Notes: generated by a model from the letters alone, not told the origin. A stretch of 64,000 bases of DNA from Malaya genurostris (GCF_030247185.1 NC_080571.1:41834002-41898001), one strand, 5' to 3'; numbered from the stretch's first letter, positions 47,288 through 58,524 are shown. Program-made: numbers and translations.

Positions 47288-47325
47288 TGCTGGTCTACTA
47301 ACACTTTGGAAAAATTATAGTAGTT

Positions 47326-47333
47326 TATCGATA
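47326..47333. promoter_or_regulatory. DRE-type box of the duplicated CCDC25 copy
   Basis: Second copy of TATCGATA, 38 bp upstream of the start codon of the truncated duplicate. Confidence 0.6.
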
Positions 47334-47929
47334 TTTCATAAAAACTTCCCAAATTTTAAAGTTTTTGGCGTTCGCATATACACAACGCAAACAAAATATG
47401 GCAAATTTTGTGGGCCGACAAATGTCAAAATAATGTATAACTATATATAGCACACGGTTATTAGAATCCATCTCCGAACCATAAATGAACACAGGGTTGT
47501 GCTATTTTATAGAAGCAAACAATGTGCGCCCGGTTAATATTTCACAGCGTGAAATTCACACAGTGTGCATTATTAAACCCATTTCAGCTGTTTTTCAAAG
47601 AAGGACGAATCTTACGAAAGTAAACAAATCGAGTTTCTCTCTCCTACCAATAAATGCTTCAAAATCCTACAATTTTGCCTAAAAATTCGGATTCTACAAA
47701 AATCTCAATCTTAGTAATACAAAGAACTATAAAGGGCGAAAATGACATTCCATTTGTTTACATAAGTTTCGCCTTCCGTGTTCCATAACAACAAACGGGG
47801 CGATACTTCAATTGCTAGTAAGGAAAGGTGAAACTTTTTTTTTTCTTTAACATATTTAATATATGTACATAAATTCTATTCGGTATATTCGGTCAGAATC
47901 CCGATCCGAAACTCACTCATAATCCCAAT

Positions 47930-48115
47930 TTCTTAAACTGAAACGACATTATCCAACAAACGCCGTCATCCGACTTGTTCATTGAATATCTCGCCTTCAA
48001 AAGCATGGATCAAAAATCTATCCTGACAATCTCTAGATACTTCAATTTAGATGCGATTAGTGCATAAAAACATATATGTTGTTGCGATAAAAATGAAGTG
48101 AATGATATTTTTATT
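47930..48115. repeat. Dispersed repeat, inverted relative to 54765-54925
   Basis: Sequence such as CAACATATATGTTTTTATGC (54793 onward) appears here as its reverse complement, along with GAATATCTCGCCTTCAAAAG and GATAGATTTTT/AAAAATCTATC blocks, over roughly 150 bp. It flanks the CCDC25 duplication on its right side. Non-coding. Confidence 0.7.
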
Positions 48116-48131
48116 TTAGTTATCACTTCAT

Positions 48132-48521
48132 CTAACTCTGCTGCTTTCGTTTTGAGTAATTCTGGATCTTGTTCATCCGCCGGGAACCCAATATTTGTTT
48201 TTTTATACCTCTTGAAATGTCCAAATATTTTTCTCGAGGATAATTCACATTCCGGGTTTTCTTCGTTGATATCGGAGACACGTTGATTCCTGCGATGCTC
48301 TTGTTGAAGAGGTCAATGTTGTGTGCTCTTGAATACTCCGCCGCGACTGATGCTTCAGAAGATGCTGAGTTGATTGAAGCTGCTGAAGGTACTTCCTCTA
48401 AATCGTATTGCGATGTGGATGGTTGTGGCTCCGTTGTTGACTGCCCTTCTGTTTCTGACGTATGACTTTCCTTATAAGCCAGCCTACAACAGCGATCACA
48501 AATGCATAGCGTGGTATTCAA
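48132..48521 (-). CDS. Unrecognised 129-codon ORF, possible exon
   Basis: The ORF reads TLCICDRCCRLAYKES, then an acidic Ser/Thr/Gln-rich stretch, and a basic end (KKTRNVNYPREKYLDISRGI, then RRMNKIQNYSKRKQQS). CxxCC and the sharp acidic-to-basic layout look more protein-like than the random ORFs nearby. The ATG context is weak and the true 5' end could be an upstream exon. I cannot assign a family. It may be a fragment of a transposon-encoded protein. Confidence 0.35.
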   Translation of the reverse strand: MNTTLCICDRCCRLAYKESHTSETEGQSTTEPQPSTSQYDLEEVPSAASINSASSEASVAAEYSRAHNIDLFNKSIAGINVSPISTKKTRNVNYPREKYLDISRGIKKQILGSRRMNKIQNYSKRKQQS

Positions 48522-48739
48522 TTTAACTTTGCACTTTTCAGGCTTCTAATTTTCCAACTATGGTTTCTGTTAATTGGAAAAATTTTCCGGTACACACAAA
48601 ACCAAGAAAAGGTTTACAACACTTTGGGAAAACCATTTTGTAGTAATGTAACTGTTTCGGAATAGATTAGTTATAAAATGATATCTGTTCTACAATGCAC
48701 AATGGTTGGTAAATGACTGGACAATGCGCAATTCAGGCC

Positions 48740-51700
48740 CCAATGTGGTTCTTACCCTCTTGTCCAGTAACTCCTATCCCTACCTCCCCACGGTGCCGGC
48801 TGGGGTACGAGTAACCATAGGAAAGATCGGGTAACCAACCCCGGTGGGACCTTGGTCGTATGATGACAGGGAAGGGGGGGGCTTGCCTTCTCTTTACAGA
48901 GAGCGAGCCTACCCGAGCGTCTGTTCTCCATGTAGGGGCGGCTCGAAACAGCGTCTGTTCTCCATGTTAGGAGCGGCTGAATACCGTCCTTGTGTCAGTG
49001 TGGGACTCTAAACAGTGCTGACACGATGGCCCTCCGGCGAGACAGGAGGTTGGTGCAGGCCTAACAAGCCGCCCGGAAAACACTTGTTACGAATAATCAG
49101 GATATAAATACGACTCGGAATAATCGGCAAAGACCTACGCGACGAAATAAGGACTACGATTGGTTGGCACATGGAACTGCAAAGCGCTTGGCTTCCCAGG
49201 ATACGACCGAATGCTGCACGATGAGCTTCAAATCCACGGCTTCGATGTCGTAGCACTGCAGGAACTTTGTTGGACGGGACAGAAGGTGTGGAAAAGTGGG
49301 CATCGAGCGGCTACCTTCTACCAGAGCTGCGGCACAACCAACGTTCTAGGAACGGAATTTGTAGTGTTGGGCAAGATGCGCCAGCGCGTGATTGGGTGAC
49401 AGCCAATCAGTGATAGGATGTGCGGATTGAAGATCAAGGGCCGTTTCTTCAATTACAGCATCATCAACGTGCACTGCCCACATGAGACGAGACCCGATGA
49501 CGAGAAGGAAGCATTCTACGCGCAGCTGGAACAAACCTACGACAGCTGCCCACGGCGGGATGTAAAACTCGTCATCGGCGACATGAATGCTCAGGTAGGT
49601 CGGGAGGCAATGTACAGACCCGTGATCGGGCTGGAGAGCCTGCACGCGGTAACAAACGACAACGGTCAACGATGCGTAAACGTTGCAGCCTCCCGAGGAA
49701 TGGTAGTTGTAAGCACTTTCTTCCCCCGCAAAAATATCCACAAAGCCACCTGGAGATCACCTGATCAACATACGGAAAATCAAATCGACCACGTTCTCAT
49801 CGTTCTTCTCCGACGTCATCAATGTCCGCACCTACCGCAGTGCCAATATTGATTCTGACCACTACCTTGTCGCGGTTTGTATGCGCTCAAAACTATCGAC
49901 GGTGCACAATACTCGTCGCACAAGAACGCCGGGACTAAATCTCGCGCAGCTACGTAGCATTCGTACTGCAGAGGAATACGCGCAACAACTGGAGCTAGTG
50001 CTACCAACGGAAGAGCAGCTTGGCGCGGCGACTCTTGAAGACGGCTGGAGGAACATAAGGTTCGCCGTGAGTAGCACTGCTGCAACCGTTCTAGGTACGA
50101 GGTTATCGAATCGAGGAAATGACTGGTTCAACGGCGAATGTCAGCAGTTGGTCGAAGAGAAGAATGCAGCAAGGGCGAGGATGCTGCAACACCGCACGAG
50201 GGCGAACGAGGAACGATACAGACAGGCACGGAACAGTCAGAACACTGTTTTCCGGAGGAAAAAGCGCCACCCGGAAGACCAAGATCGCGAAGCGATGGAA
50301 CAGCTGTACCGTGCAAATGACACTCGGAAGTTCTATGAAAAGGTGAACCGCTCACGTAAAGGCTACACGCCACAGGTCGAAATGTGCAGAGATGCCAGTG
50401 GTAACCTTCTCACGAACGAACGTGAGGTGATCGACAGGTGGAAGCAGTACTATGACGAGCATCTGAATGGTGAAGCACAGGAAACAGAGAACGACACAGG
50501 AATCAATCTGGGTGCACGCTCAGCCGACGACAGATTCCCAGCACCTGATCTGACGGAGATAAGTGAGGAGATCGGCAAGCTGAGGAACAACAAAGCCGCG
50601 GGCAATGACCAGTTGCCAGGCGAGCTGCTCAAACATGGAGGAGAGGTACTGGCTAGAGCGCTGCACTGGATGATTTCTACGATTTGGGAGGAGGAGATTC
50701 TACCGCAGGAATAGATGGATGGAGTGGTATGTCCCGCCTACAAAAAGGGCGATAAGCTGAATTGTTGCAATTACCGCGCAATCACATTGCTCAACGCCGC
50801 CTACAAGGTACTCTCCCAAATCCTTTGCCGTCGTCTATCACCAATAGCTAAGGAATTCGTAGGGCCGTACCAAGCGGGATTTACTGGAGCCCGCACCACT
50901 ACGGATCACATATTCGCGATAAGACAAGTACTCCAGAAGTATCGTGAATACAACGTACCCACGCATCACCTATTCATTGACTTCAAAGCGGCATACGACA
51001 CAATCGATCGAGAACAGCTATGGCAGATCATGCACGAATACGGTTTCCCGGATAAACTGACGCGATTGGTCAAAGCAACGATGGATAGAGTGATGTGCTG
51101 CGTCTGAGTATCTGGGACGCTCTCGAGTCCCTTCGAATCTCGGAGAGGGCTACGTCAAGGTGATGGACTTTCTTGTATCTTGTTCAATATTGCCCTGGAA
51201 GGTGTGATTCGAAGAGCGAGGATCGACACGAGTGGCACGATCTTCCGAAAGTCCGTACAACTTTTTGGCTTCGCTGACGATATTGATATTGTGACACGTA
51301 ACCTTGAGAAGATGACGGAAACCTACATCGGACTGAAAGCTGAAGCTAGGCGTATCGGACTGGCCATAAATGCATCGAAAACAAAATACATGAGAGGAAG
51401 AGGCTCTAGAGAAGAAACACTTCGCCTCCCACCACGAATATTGATAGACGGTGACGATATCGAGGTGGTTGACAAGTTTGTGTATTTGGGCTCACTGGTG
51501 ACCGCCGATAATGACACCAGCAGAGAAATTCATAGACGTATTTTGGCAGGGAATCGTGCGTATTTTGGACTCAGAAAAACCCTCCGATCGAGAAAAGTAC
51601 GCCACCGCACGAAATTGACCATCTACAAAACGCTAATTAGACCGGTTTTTCTCTATGGCCACGAGGCCTGGACTATGTTGGCAGAGGACCAACGCGCCCT

Positions 51701-52085
51701 CAGTGTTTTCGAAAGAAAGGTACTGAGGACCATCTATGGCGGAGTGCAGATGGAAGACGGAACGTGGAGACGGCGTATGAATCACGAATTGCAACAGCTG
51801 CTAGGAGAACCACCCATCGTACGGACAGCTAAAATCGGACGTCTACGATGGGCTGGGCATGTCATAAGAATGTCGGACGACAGCCCAGTGAAAATAGTTC
51901 TTGAATCTAATCCGACTGGTACAAGAAGAAGAGAAGCGCAGCGAGCAAGGTGGATCGATCAAGTTGAGGATGATCTCAGAAGCATCCGTGCCTTGAGTGG
52001 CTGGCGACGAGCAGCCATGGACCGACTTTTGTGGAGACGTATACTTGATACAGTAAAGGACACCCCAGGCCTATAGCTGTTAGGT
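48740..52085 (+). mobile_element. RTE-type non-LTR retrotransposon, nearly full length, inactive
   Basis: The apurinic endonuclease domain starts about 49160 (VGTWNCKALGF, ALQELCWTGQ, FNYSIINVHCPHE, LVIGDMNAQVG, NQIDHVLI). The reverse transcriptase follows: KLRNNKAAGNDQLPGELLKH, YKKGDKLNCCNYRAITLLNA, FIDFKAAYDTIDR, GLRQGDGLSCILFNI, and the catalytic FADDIDIV at about 51272. The thumb and C-terminus run to a stop at 52074-52076 (VYLGSLVTADND, RRILAGNRAYFGL, GRLRWAGHVIRM). The order and the C-terminal region match RTE-clade elements of mosquitoes (JAM1-like). Defects are a TGA near 49397, a frame change near 49850, TAG at 50712-50714 and a TGA near 51105. About 430 bp of GC-rich 5' UTR precede the ORF; the exact left end is uncertain. 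Confidence 0.85.
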
Positions 52086-52279
52086 GAGGTAAATCTACAA
52101 TACATAGCTATTTATATGTAAAACGGGTAGATTTTAGGTAAGCAATTCGCCGGTACGTACGTTGGTTGTAAACAGTAGGTAGTCAACTGGCACACCTCTT
52201 TGATTCTATGTTTATTCGTTTTGACGTAGTTACGTTAGTTCTACTGTTTAAATGATTATCTTTCAACGAGAACTTGAAA

Positions 52280-52760
52280 TTTCGAATATATCTGTAAATT
52301 GTTTTAGCTGTAACTTCTTCATTTTTTAGGCACGGATGGGATAGCCATCAATCTGTAGGTTTTAATAACAGCGTTAAAATAAAAATTATCAAAACAAAAT
52401 TAAAAATCTGATTTTTTTTATTCAACTTTTTCGGATTATTTTGTAATTATTGAGAAAAAAACTAAAAAAAATTTTTCAGTGTATATTTTTTTAGACTCCC
52501 TACAACTTCTTCCTGAACGCCATTTTTGTACAATTAACGGTTTCCGAGTTACAACGATTTGAAAAAGGCAATTTTTGTGAAATACAAAAATACATACGTC
52601 CTTTTTAAAAATCAGTCGTGAGTCGGATTGACATCTCCATCGGTTCAAAACTTATGGTTTGCCATACTGAAGCCATGTGCAAAGTTTCATCCAAATCGGA
52701 GAAGGTCGAGCCTGATGATTAGCAGATCTGGAATTGCCATTTCTGGAATTGCTCTCCTAA
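52280..52760. repeat. Dispersed repeat, inverted copy of 23635-24165
   Basis: Matches the reverse complement of the repeat at 23635-24165 over most of its length, including GGCACGGATGGGATAGCCAT and TTTTTAAAAATCAGTCGTGA. It lies just 3' of the RTE element. Confidence 0.8.
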
Positions 52761-54190
52761 ATTGTGAAAAAGAAATCTATATTCAATCGAGAACGCAGCA
52801 GTACTCATGACTCGTTTTTCTTCTTCTAACTTTTATCTGGATCGACAAACGTAAGTATATTTGTGTTTTCGGTATGTTTTTAACCAATTAGACGGACTGT
52901 CTCAATTCACTTCGGATTTTATTTTCTTATCCTCTTTTCCAAGTTCATTCACAAATAACACTACCCTTCTTCGAGTTTAGCCCAAATCTTGCAGTAATGA
53001 TGGCTAGGGGTCAATACTTTTACAATACTTCAACATTTCTATTTCAACAAATAAAACTTTCCGTTCCTCGTTTGCTTGGCAAAATAATTCTCTGCTTTTT
53101 TGTGTTCATGCGTCATGAACAAACGTGAACAGCATTCTAGTTCCTGCCTTAGCCAATCCACACAATGTGTAAATTTTTCGCGTTCGTTTAAAAAATGATC
53201 ATTTCACTCTAAAATTTTACAACTCAACGCGTATGGCAAAACGAAATGATAACGGTATACATGTCTATCTGACTCGCTAATTCTCACTAAAGGAAATGGT
53301 CTAAATAGTTTAATGATTCGAATTTCACTAAAAACGTTTTACGCTTCCTAGATTTACAATTCTAGCACGAAATTTATGTAGCTTCAACATTGAACGGTTC
53401 CGGTAGGAAATGATATATATGATATTCTCTATCGCTGCTGTATCGGTAGTTTTGACGGGAGATTAAGCCTATGGGTTTAAAAAGTTTTTTTTTCTTGAGA
53501 TTGTAATAAAAATGTTTATCGCCTCTACGGTTAGCGCTTGTGTTCTGTTTAGTTCAAATGTGAAAAGTTAGTTTCTCCGTTTCGTAATGATAGTATGATT
53601 TATGGTTCTTCACAGAGGAAATCTATCAGTCTTTGTAAATGTGTTTTCTTTTATCTTCCGTTGTCGAAATATGTGATTTGCCGTTATAAATAACATTTAC
53701 TTTCTCTCGATTTTACGATACTTTCGGGTTGGCTTTACACCATCGGGGCTTTCAACGACTAACGATTAAGCTTGATATTGTTTGTGGAGAAGACTGCTTC
53801 TATTTTTTTTTTTTTGTTTTGAGATGAGGATCACCACTGTTGTCCGTTCGAAAGAAGTGGCGATTCTTCGCGTTACTCGAACTTTGTTTCAACATTTACG
53901 AACGATTAGTCTGCTAGCGTGATTATTGTTAGATACGATAGTAAATGCAAAATGCACATTTGTCCTTCCACATGCATCGAACTGTGTAAATAACTAGTAA
54001 AAAGTTCAGTACCCCTCGGACTAAATAGAGCTTGTGGAAGAAGGATCCCAAATTTATGTCTAGCTTCTTCTACTTCGGGTAGCATAGTCTCAACATTTCT
54101 CTACCAATAAAAAAAACACATCCAATGCGTAAGGATATAATAAACTTGTTGGTTTGCACCGGTCCAGACGTCCTCCGCAACGAAGAGGAT
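52761..54190. other. Possible 3' untranslated region on the - strand
   Basis: Long AT-rich interval without ORFs or recognised repeats, immediately 3' (on the - strand) of the candidate terminal exon at 54191. It fits a long 3' UTR, but no supporting transcript evidence is visible. Confidence 0.35.
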
Positions 54191-54340
54191 TCACAGTGCA
54201 GTCCGTTCGTCGTACACTACGACTGCATCCTGATCGGCCAGCGGCAGGGATGATAAATTCTGAGATCGAGATCGCGACAGCGCTATAATGGCCGCCTCGT
54301 CGTTACGCATCCGATTGCGACGTTTTTTGCTAAAATTCAC
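54191..54340 (-). CDS. Candidate last coding exon of an unrecognised gene
   Basis: On the - strand a consensus 3' splice site (CAATTTTAG) is followed by 49 codons and TGA (54191-54193). The peptide begins VNFSKKRRNRMRNDEAAIIA, is Ser/Leu-rich in the middle (LSRSRSQNLSSLPLA) and ends DQDAVVVYDERTAL. GC at third positions is high compared with the AT-rich surroundings. Together these features suggest a real terminal exon with a basic cluster followed by an acidic tail, as in cytoplasmic tails of membrane proteins. I do not recognise the family, and no upstream exon was found in the window to the right. Confidence 0.5.
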   Translation of the reverse strand: MNFSKKRRNRMRNDEAAIIALSRSRSQNLSSLPLADQDAVVVYDERTAL

Positions 54341-55239
54341 CTAAAATTGATAAAAAGAATACATAAATGACATAAATCTCATGTGGAAAAACACAAAATT
54401 TCAAAGTTTGAATTCAAAGTTTGTTCAAAGTTTTATTATATTCTATCTAAAGCTATTATTTGTCTAACTAGTTTTAAGGGCTGAGGACAGTAGGTCGCGT
54501 ATAACCACATGTCTCTCTCTACGTATTACATTTCTCTCCATGCTCTCTCGCATATGTGCAAAATGACTCTCGATGGACCGGCTGACCAGAAAAGTTTCGA
54601 TATTTTCGGTTACAAGTTTGCATAAAATGTGTCTGCATCCAATAAAACTACCGCTTGTTTGGTAGCCTTGCTGAGCCGATTTTATTTCTCTCTCATGTTT
54701 CGTTACGTTACCGGGAAACTGGAGCAGAAAAAATGGCGCCGCCATAGAAATCGACTTACCTTCACAAAAATAACATTCACTTCATTTTTATCGCAACAAC
54801 ATATATGTTTTTATGCACTAATCGCATCTAAATTAAAGTATCTAGACATTGTCAGGATAGATTTTTGGTCCATGCTTTTGAAGGCGAGATATTCAATGAA
54901 CTAGTCGAAAAACGGCGTTTTCAGCTATGCAATTCTTCCTTCAGAAAAAAAGACTTTCCCGACCGCTAAAGTCAATGAATCATTCTGGAATTTCCACAGA
55001 ATTATCTAAACTAATTTTCAAAGAGATTGTCAGTTGGTTTTTTTTATATTCGTCACCGTTTTTGAGAAAATCAGATTTGAAGCGTGAAAATAGCCTTCTA
55101 AATCACCCTAAAACACACTGGCCTCAGGACCTTAATGAAATTCATTACAGTTGTAAATAGAGAATTCAGCAAAAAATTACATATGATTACAAATTGAGGA
55201 TGCACTGAGCTGAGACGGCGGTTGGGTAATGTTGTTTTT
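54341..55239. repeat. Repeat-derived spacer
   Basis: 54765-54925 is the inverted partner of 47930-48115. 54460-54760 holds a 93-codon - strand ORF (MAAPFFLLQFPGN) and overlapping + strand ORFs with no domain. It may be an intron if the exon at 54191 is real. Confidence 0.45.
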
Positions 55240-57130
55240 TAGTTTAAGAAATCGGAATTATGAAACCGAATTTTGGAGTCCAGTGTTAGAACTGAATTCT
55301 GGATCTTGACTTTGGAAATTAAATTGGAAGCTGAATTCTGAACTTGAATGTTGGAACTGAATATCGAAGGTGAGTTTCGGATCGGGATTCTGAAACTCAA
55401 TTTTGATGCTAGATCCTGCACACTTAAAAAATATTACAGAACTCGGTACTTTTTTACCGAAATTTCAACAGCTGAACGTTCGGTAATAATTTCGGTACGA
55501 AAACCGAATTAATTTGTAATCCGAAAATAGCAAAGCAGCCATGATTATCGATCATTTCAGTAAAAGTAAGTGTCATATTAAACGTCAAATGTACCGAAAT
55601 GCTCTGTAAATAACACAGTTAAATCTGCAGTTCGAAAAAAAACGAAGCTGTAAACATGATTTTTTAAACTGATTTAAAAAAATCTTTATTGTTTTTGTAA
55701 ATGCTTCTCAAATCAATAACAAAATCAGTAAGCCTTAGCGCTTAATTATGAAATCCATGTAAAAACTTTGTTCCAGTGGTGCCAAGTGCACCTATTTCCA
55801 GTACAACACTTTGAATAAAAAAAGAAAATTGTTCATCGGATGGCGCCGGTGGAATATTGAAAACAATGTATGTTTCCATCAATATTTTGAAGGCTGATCT
55901 CAACTCTAGCAGAACAGGAATTCTGTACATTACAATACATATTGGGCAATCGTTTGAATCCTGCAAAAAGGAGCCTCGTACAAACAGTTTGGGAGAAATT
56001 CTTCATGTGTTAATTCGTCTTCTACCTGTAAAATAAATAATACAGACTTATTTATATATGTAGTTTCATACATAACTAACTTAGATAGTATAACTCCTGA
56101 TCTTTCATGCGTTGAATGATGTCATCCATTTTAATGCGCACAATTTTTAATTTACGCACTTTAATAGACTTTACACTGAGACTAAGAACTTTTTCCCCGG
56201 GAAAATAAAATATTTTTTCAAGTACAACACTTCCGGTAGATATGATTACAGATTTCAGTTATATGTTCCAATACCGACTAGTTCGGTAATGAAGTTTACA
56301 GAATTCGTTAAGTCGATAAACGTTTTTAAAAAAAATCGCCGACCTTTCGGTGTTTTTCGTATTACTGGTTATATTCGGTAATTTGTTTTCCGGAACTCCG
56401 TATGATTTTTTAAGAGTGTGGAACTGAAATTTGAACCAGACCTCGGAAACTTAATTCTGGATCTAAATTGTTGAAATTGAACTGAATTCGAGACCAGGAT
56501 TTTGGTTCGCACTGTACTCTGGACCTAGATTCTAATTTGTAGCTGAGTTTTAGTTACACAATTTCGGTCCATAATGCAGTTTTCAAATTCGGATCCAGCA
56601 TCAAGTTCCTAAACTCAGTTACACCTTCAGGAATGTGGAACTAAATTTTGGAATCAAATTCTAAACCTGCACTCTGAAACTGAACTTTGAACCAGAATTC
56701 TGGAATGCATTTAAGAACTGAATTGTGATAATACAATTAAATGTTCGATCTAAGTCTGAAGTACCAAAAATTCAGATCCAGCACTCAGGTGAACCTGGAT
56801 TCTGAAATTGAGTTCTAGATCTAAATTCCATTCAGGAATATATTATAGTTCCAGAATTCATTTCCGAAATTCAGTTCCAGAGTCCACGTCTAGATTAAAG
56901 ATCCTGATCTCAGCTCCAGATTTCGGTACCAAAATATCAAGAATCAATTTCAGAAATTCGATTTCTGTTCCCGAATTCTGGAACACGATTCTGTTGTTGG
57001 GCTCAGAAACAGAATTCTGATCGAGGATTTAAGAACTGAATTTTCGTTGGGGAATTTGCAAAACTGGATTTTAAAACTGAATTTCAGAACTGAACTCTAG
57101 ACTTAGACTATGAACCTGGAGTCTGGTCAG
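55240..57130. repeat. Degenerate AACTGAATTCTGGA-type repeat field
   Basis: 55240-55418 and 56421-57130 are made of imperfect 15-25 base units built around GAACTGAATTCTGGA and its complement, much like 2925-3145 and 31970-32220. The field is split by the TIR element at 55419-56420. Confidence 0.65.
55419..56420. mobile_element. TIR DNA element inside the simple-repeat field
   Basis: About 1.0 kb with inverted ends CACACTTAAAAAATATTACA and, reversed, CACACTCTTAAAAAATCATA, followed inside by ACCGAA-type motifs on both sides. A - strand ORF (55966-55742) with CPICIVMYRIPVLLELRSAF and a stop after KFLHGFHN may be part of its protein or a captured exon. The flanking bases do not show a clear target duplication. 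Superfamily not assigned. Confidence 0.6.
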
Positions 57131-58278
57131 AGCGGAACGAGTAAGCTTCGCAGGCTAGAATGAATGTAGCATCAAATTAATACCTACTTTACTTATCCAC
57201 CATTTTGAAAAACTTTCAATTGCGAGTTATTTGTGGATATTTCATACTACTGAAAATTCTATCACCAATGATATCTCCAATGACGTGAAAAATTGTTTTG
57301 TTGTTACGTTAAATAAAACAAGAGATATTAACGATCTAAAACTTATCACTCTCCCAAGTGATAAATTTTGAAAAGGCACCCTTTAGTAAAGTAAGATTCA
57401 CGTCAAAAAAATTATACTAGTTCAAGTGCATAGATTGCATTTTGTGATTAAAATTGTATCAACTTTAGCCCGAAAAAGTAGAGTTAAATAATGATTACAC
57501 TTCGGCTTCCTTATTGGAAATAACAAATACAGTGTCGATTGAAAGTTTCCGTACATTTTTCCAGACAATAAAAAAAATTAAAAACGCAATTTTATAAAAG
57601 TTAAGGTGACCATCGAAGCAAGCCACATAAGAGGACTGAGATTCCGCCCACCTTCGAAGCCATCTTTCAGTGATTTTCTGATGCAACGGATGTAAACAAA
57701 TCAGTAGTCCTCTAAACAGATTTATCTACGCAAAGGTTTAGGTTTTCTGACCTTAAGGTAAAATCTCTATAAATAGAACAACAATAATCATGTGGACCTG
57801 CGTTTTCGATAAAATATCAACTCTGAAAAATGTTTTTCATTTTTACGTTTTGTCTTCGACTCATCAGTGCATAGCAGTTCATGCCGAACTGTCACGTCAA
57901 CTCAACAGTTCAATATAAAGCCCTGAGCACTCGTGAAGTTATTTCTGTTGAAACACTTAGGTTGTACCGAAATGCAGTACCTTTACTGATGAAGTCCCGA
58001 TCCTAAATAAGTTTACGACATACTGGCTGTTAATAACTGATATGCACTGAAGACGAAACGTAAAAAATAGACATCATAAGTACAAACCGCTTACCAAACC
58101 GCTAAACAATAATTTGTGCAAAAGTATTGCTCACCTTCATTGAAGGTTTCTTATTGGATGTAGCAATTGCAACATGTTGAAATTTTCCCAATTGTCACTG
58201 AACAGTTATTTTTTCTGATATGATAGATAAATAAGTTCACCGGTTTTTGTAACACATTTGAAAATCATTTATATAACT
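57131..58278. other. No gene recognised; one repeat fragment
   Basis: 57340-57405 is the right end of the repeat family at 1975-2885 (AAAAGGCACCCTTTAGTAAAG). The rest is AT-rich without recognisable coding sequence. Confidence 0.45.
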
Positions 58279-58516
58279 CAGGCGCGTACCCAGAAAAAAA
58301 TTTCGGGGGGTGTTTCAGAACATGTTGATCAATTTCCATACAAATGGAACTTTTTATATAATTATTTGAAATTTTTTTATTGTGGAGTCGTTTGTTGAAA
58401 ATTATTCATTTTATTTTTTACTTATTTGAAAAAAAAAGAGTTTACATAATATCATACTTTTTTGAGTTTCGGAGGGGGTTTGAACCCCTAAAACAACCCC
58501 CCTGTATACGCGCCTG
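58279..58516. mobile_element. hAT-like MITE, CAGGCGCGTA family, copy 2
   Basis: A 238-bp insertion with the same 10-bp ends as the MITE at 7171-7335 (CAGGCGCGTA and TACGCGCCTG). It is flanked by an exact 8-bp target duplication, ATATAACT (58271-58278 and 58517-58524). The GGGGGGTGTTTCAGAACATG and GGGTTTGAACCCCTAAA blocks are shared with copy 1; the middle is longer and AT-rich. Confidence 0.92.
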
Positions 58517-58524
58517 ATATAACT

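Larger units (their letters stand above)
45420..47901. repeat. 1.24-kb tandem duplication of the CCDC25 5' region
   Basis: 45420-46659 and 46662-47901 are direct copies offset by 1242 bp, joined by two extra bases (AT, 46660-46661). The only difference I found is C at 45758 versus T at 47000. The unit contains part of exon 3, introns 1 and 2, exons 1 and 2, and about 610 bp of upstream DNA, so the downstream gene copy keeps a full promoter. The near-identity implies a very recent event or an assembly artefact. Confidence 0.93.
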
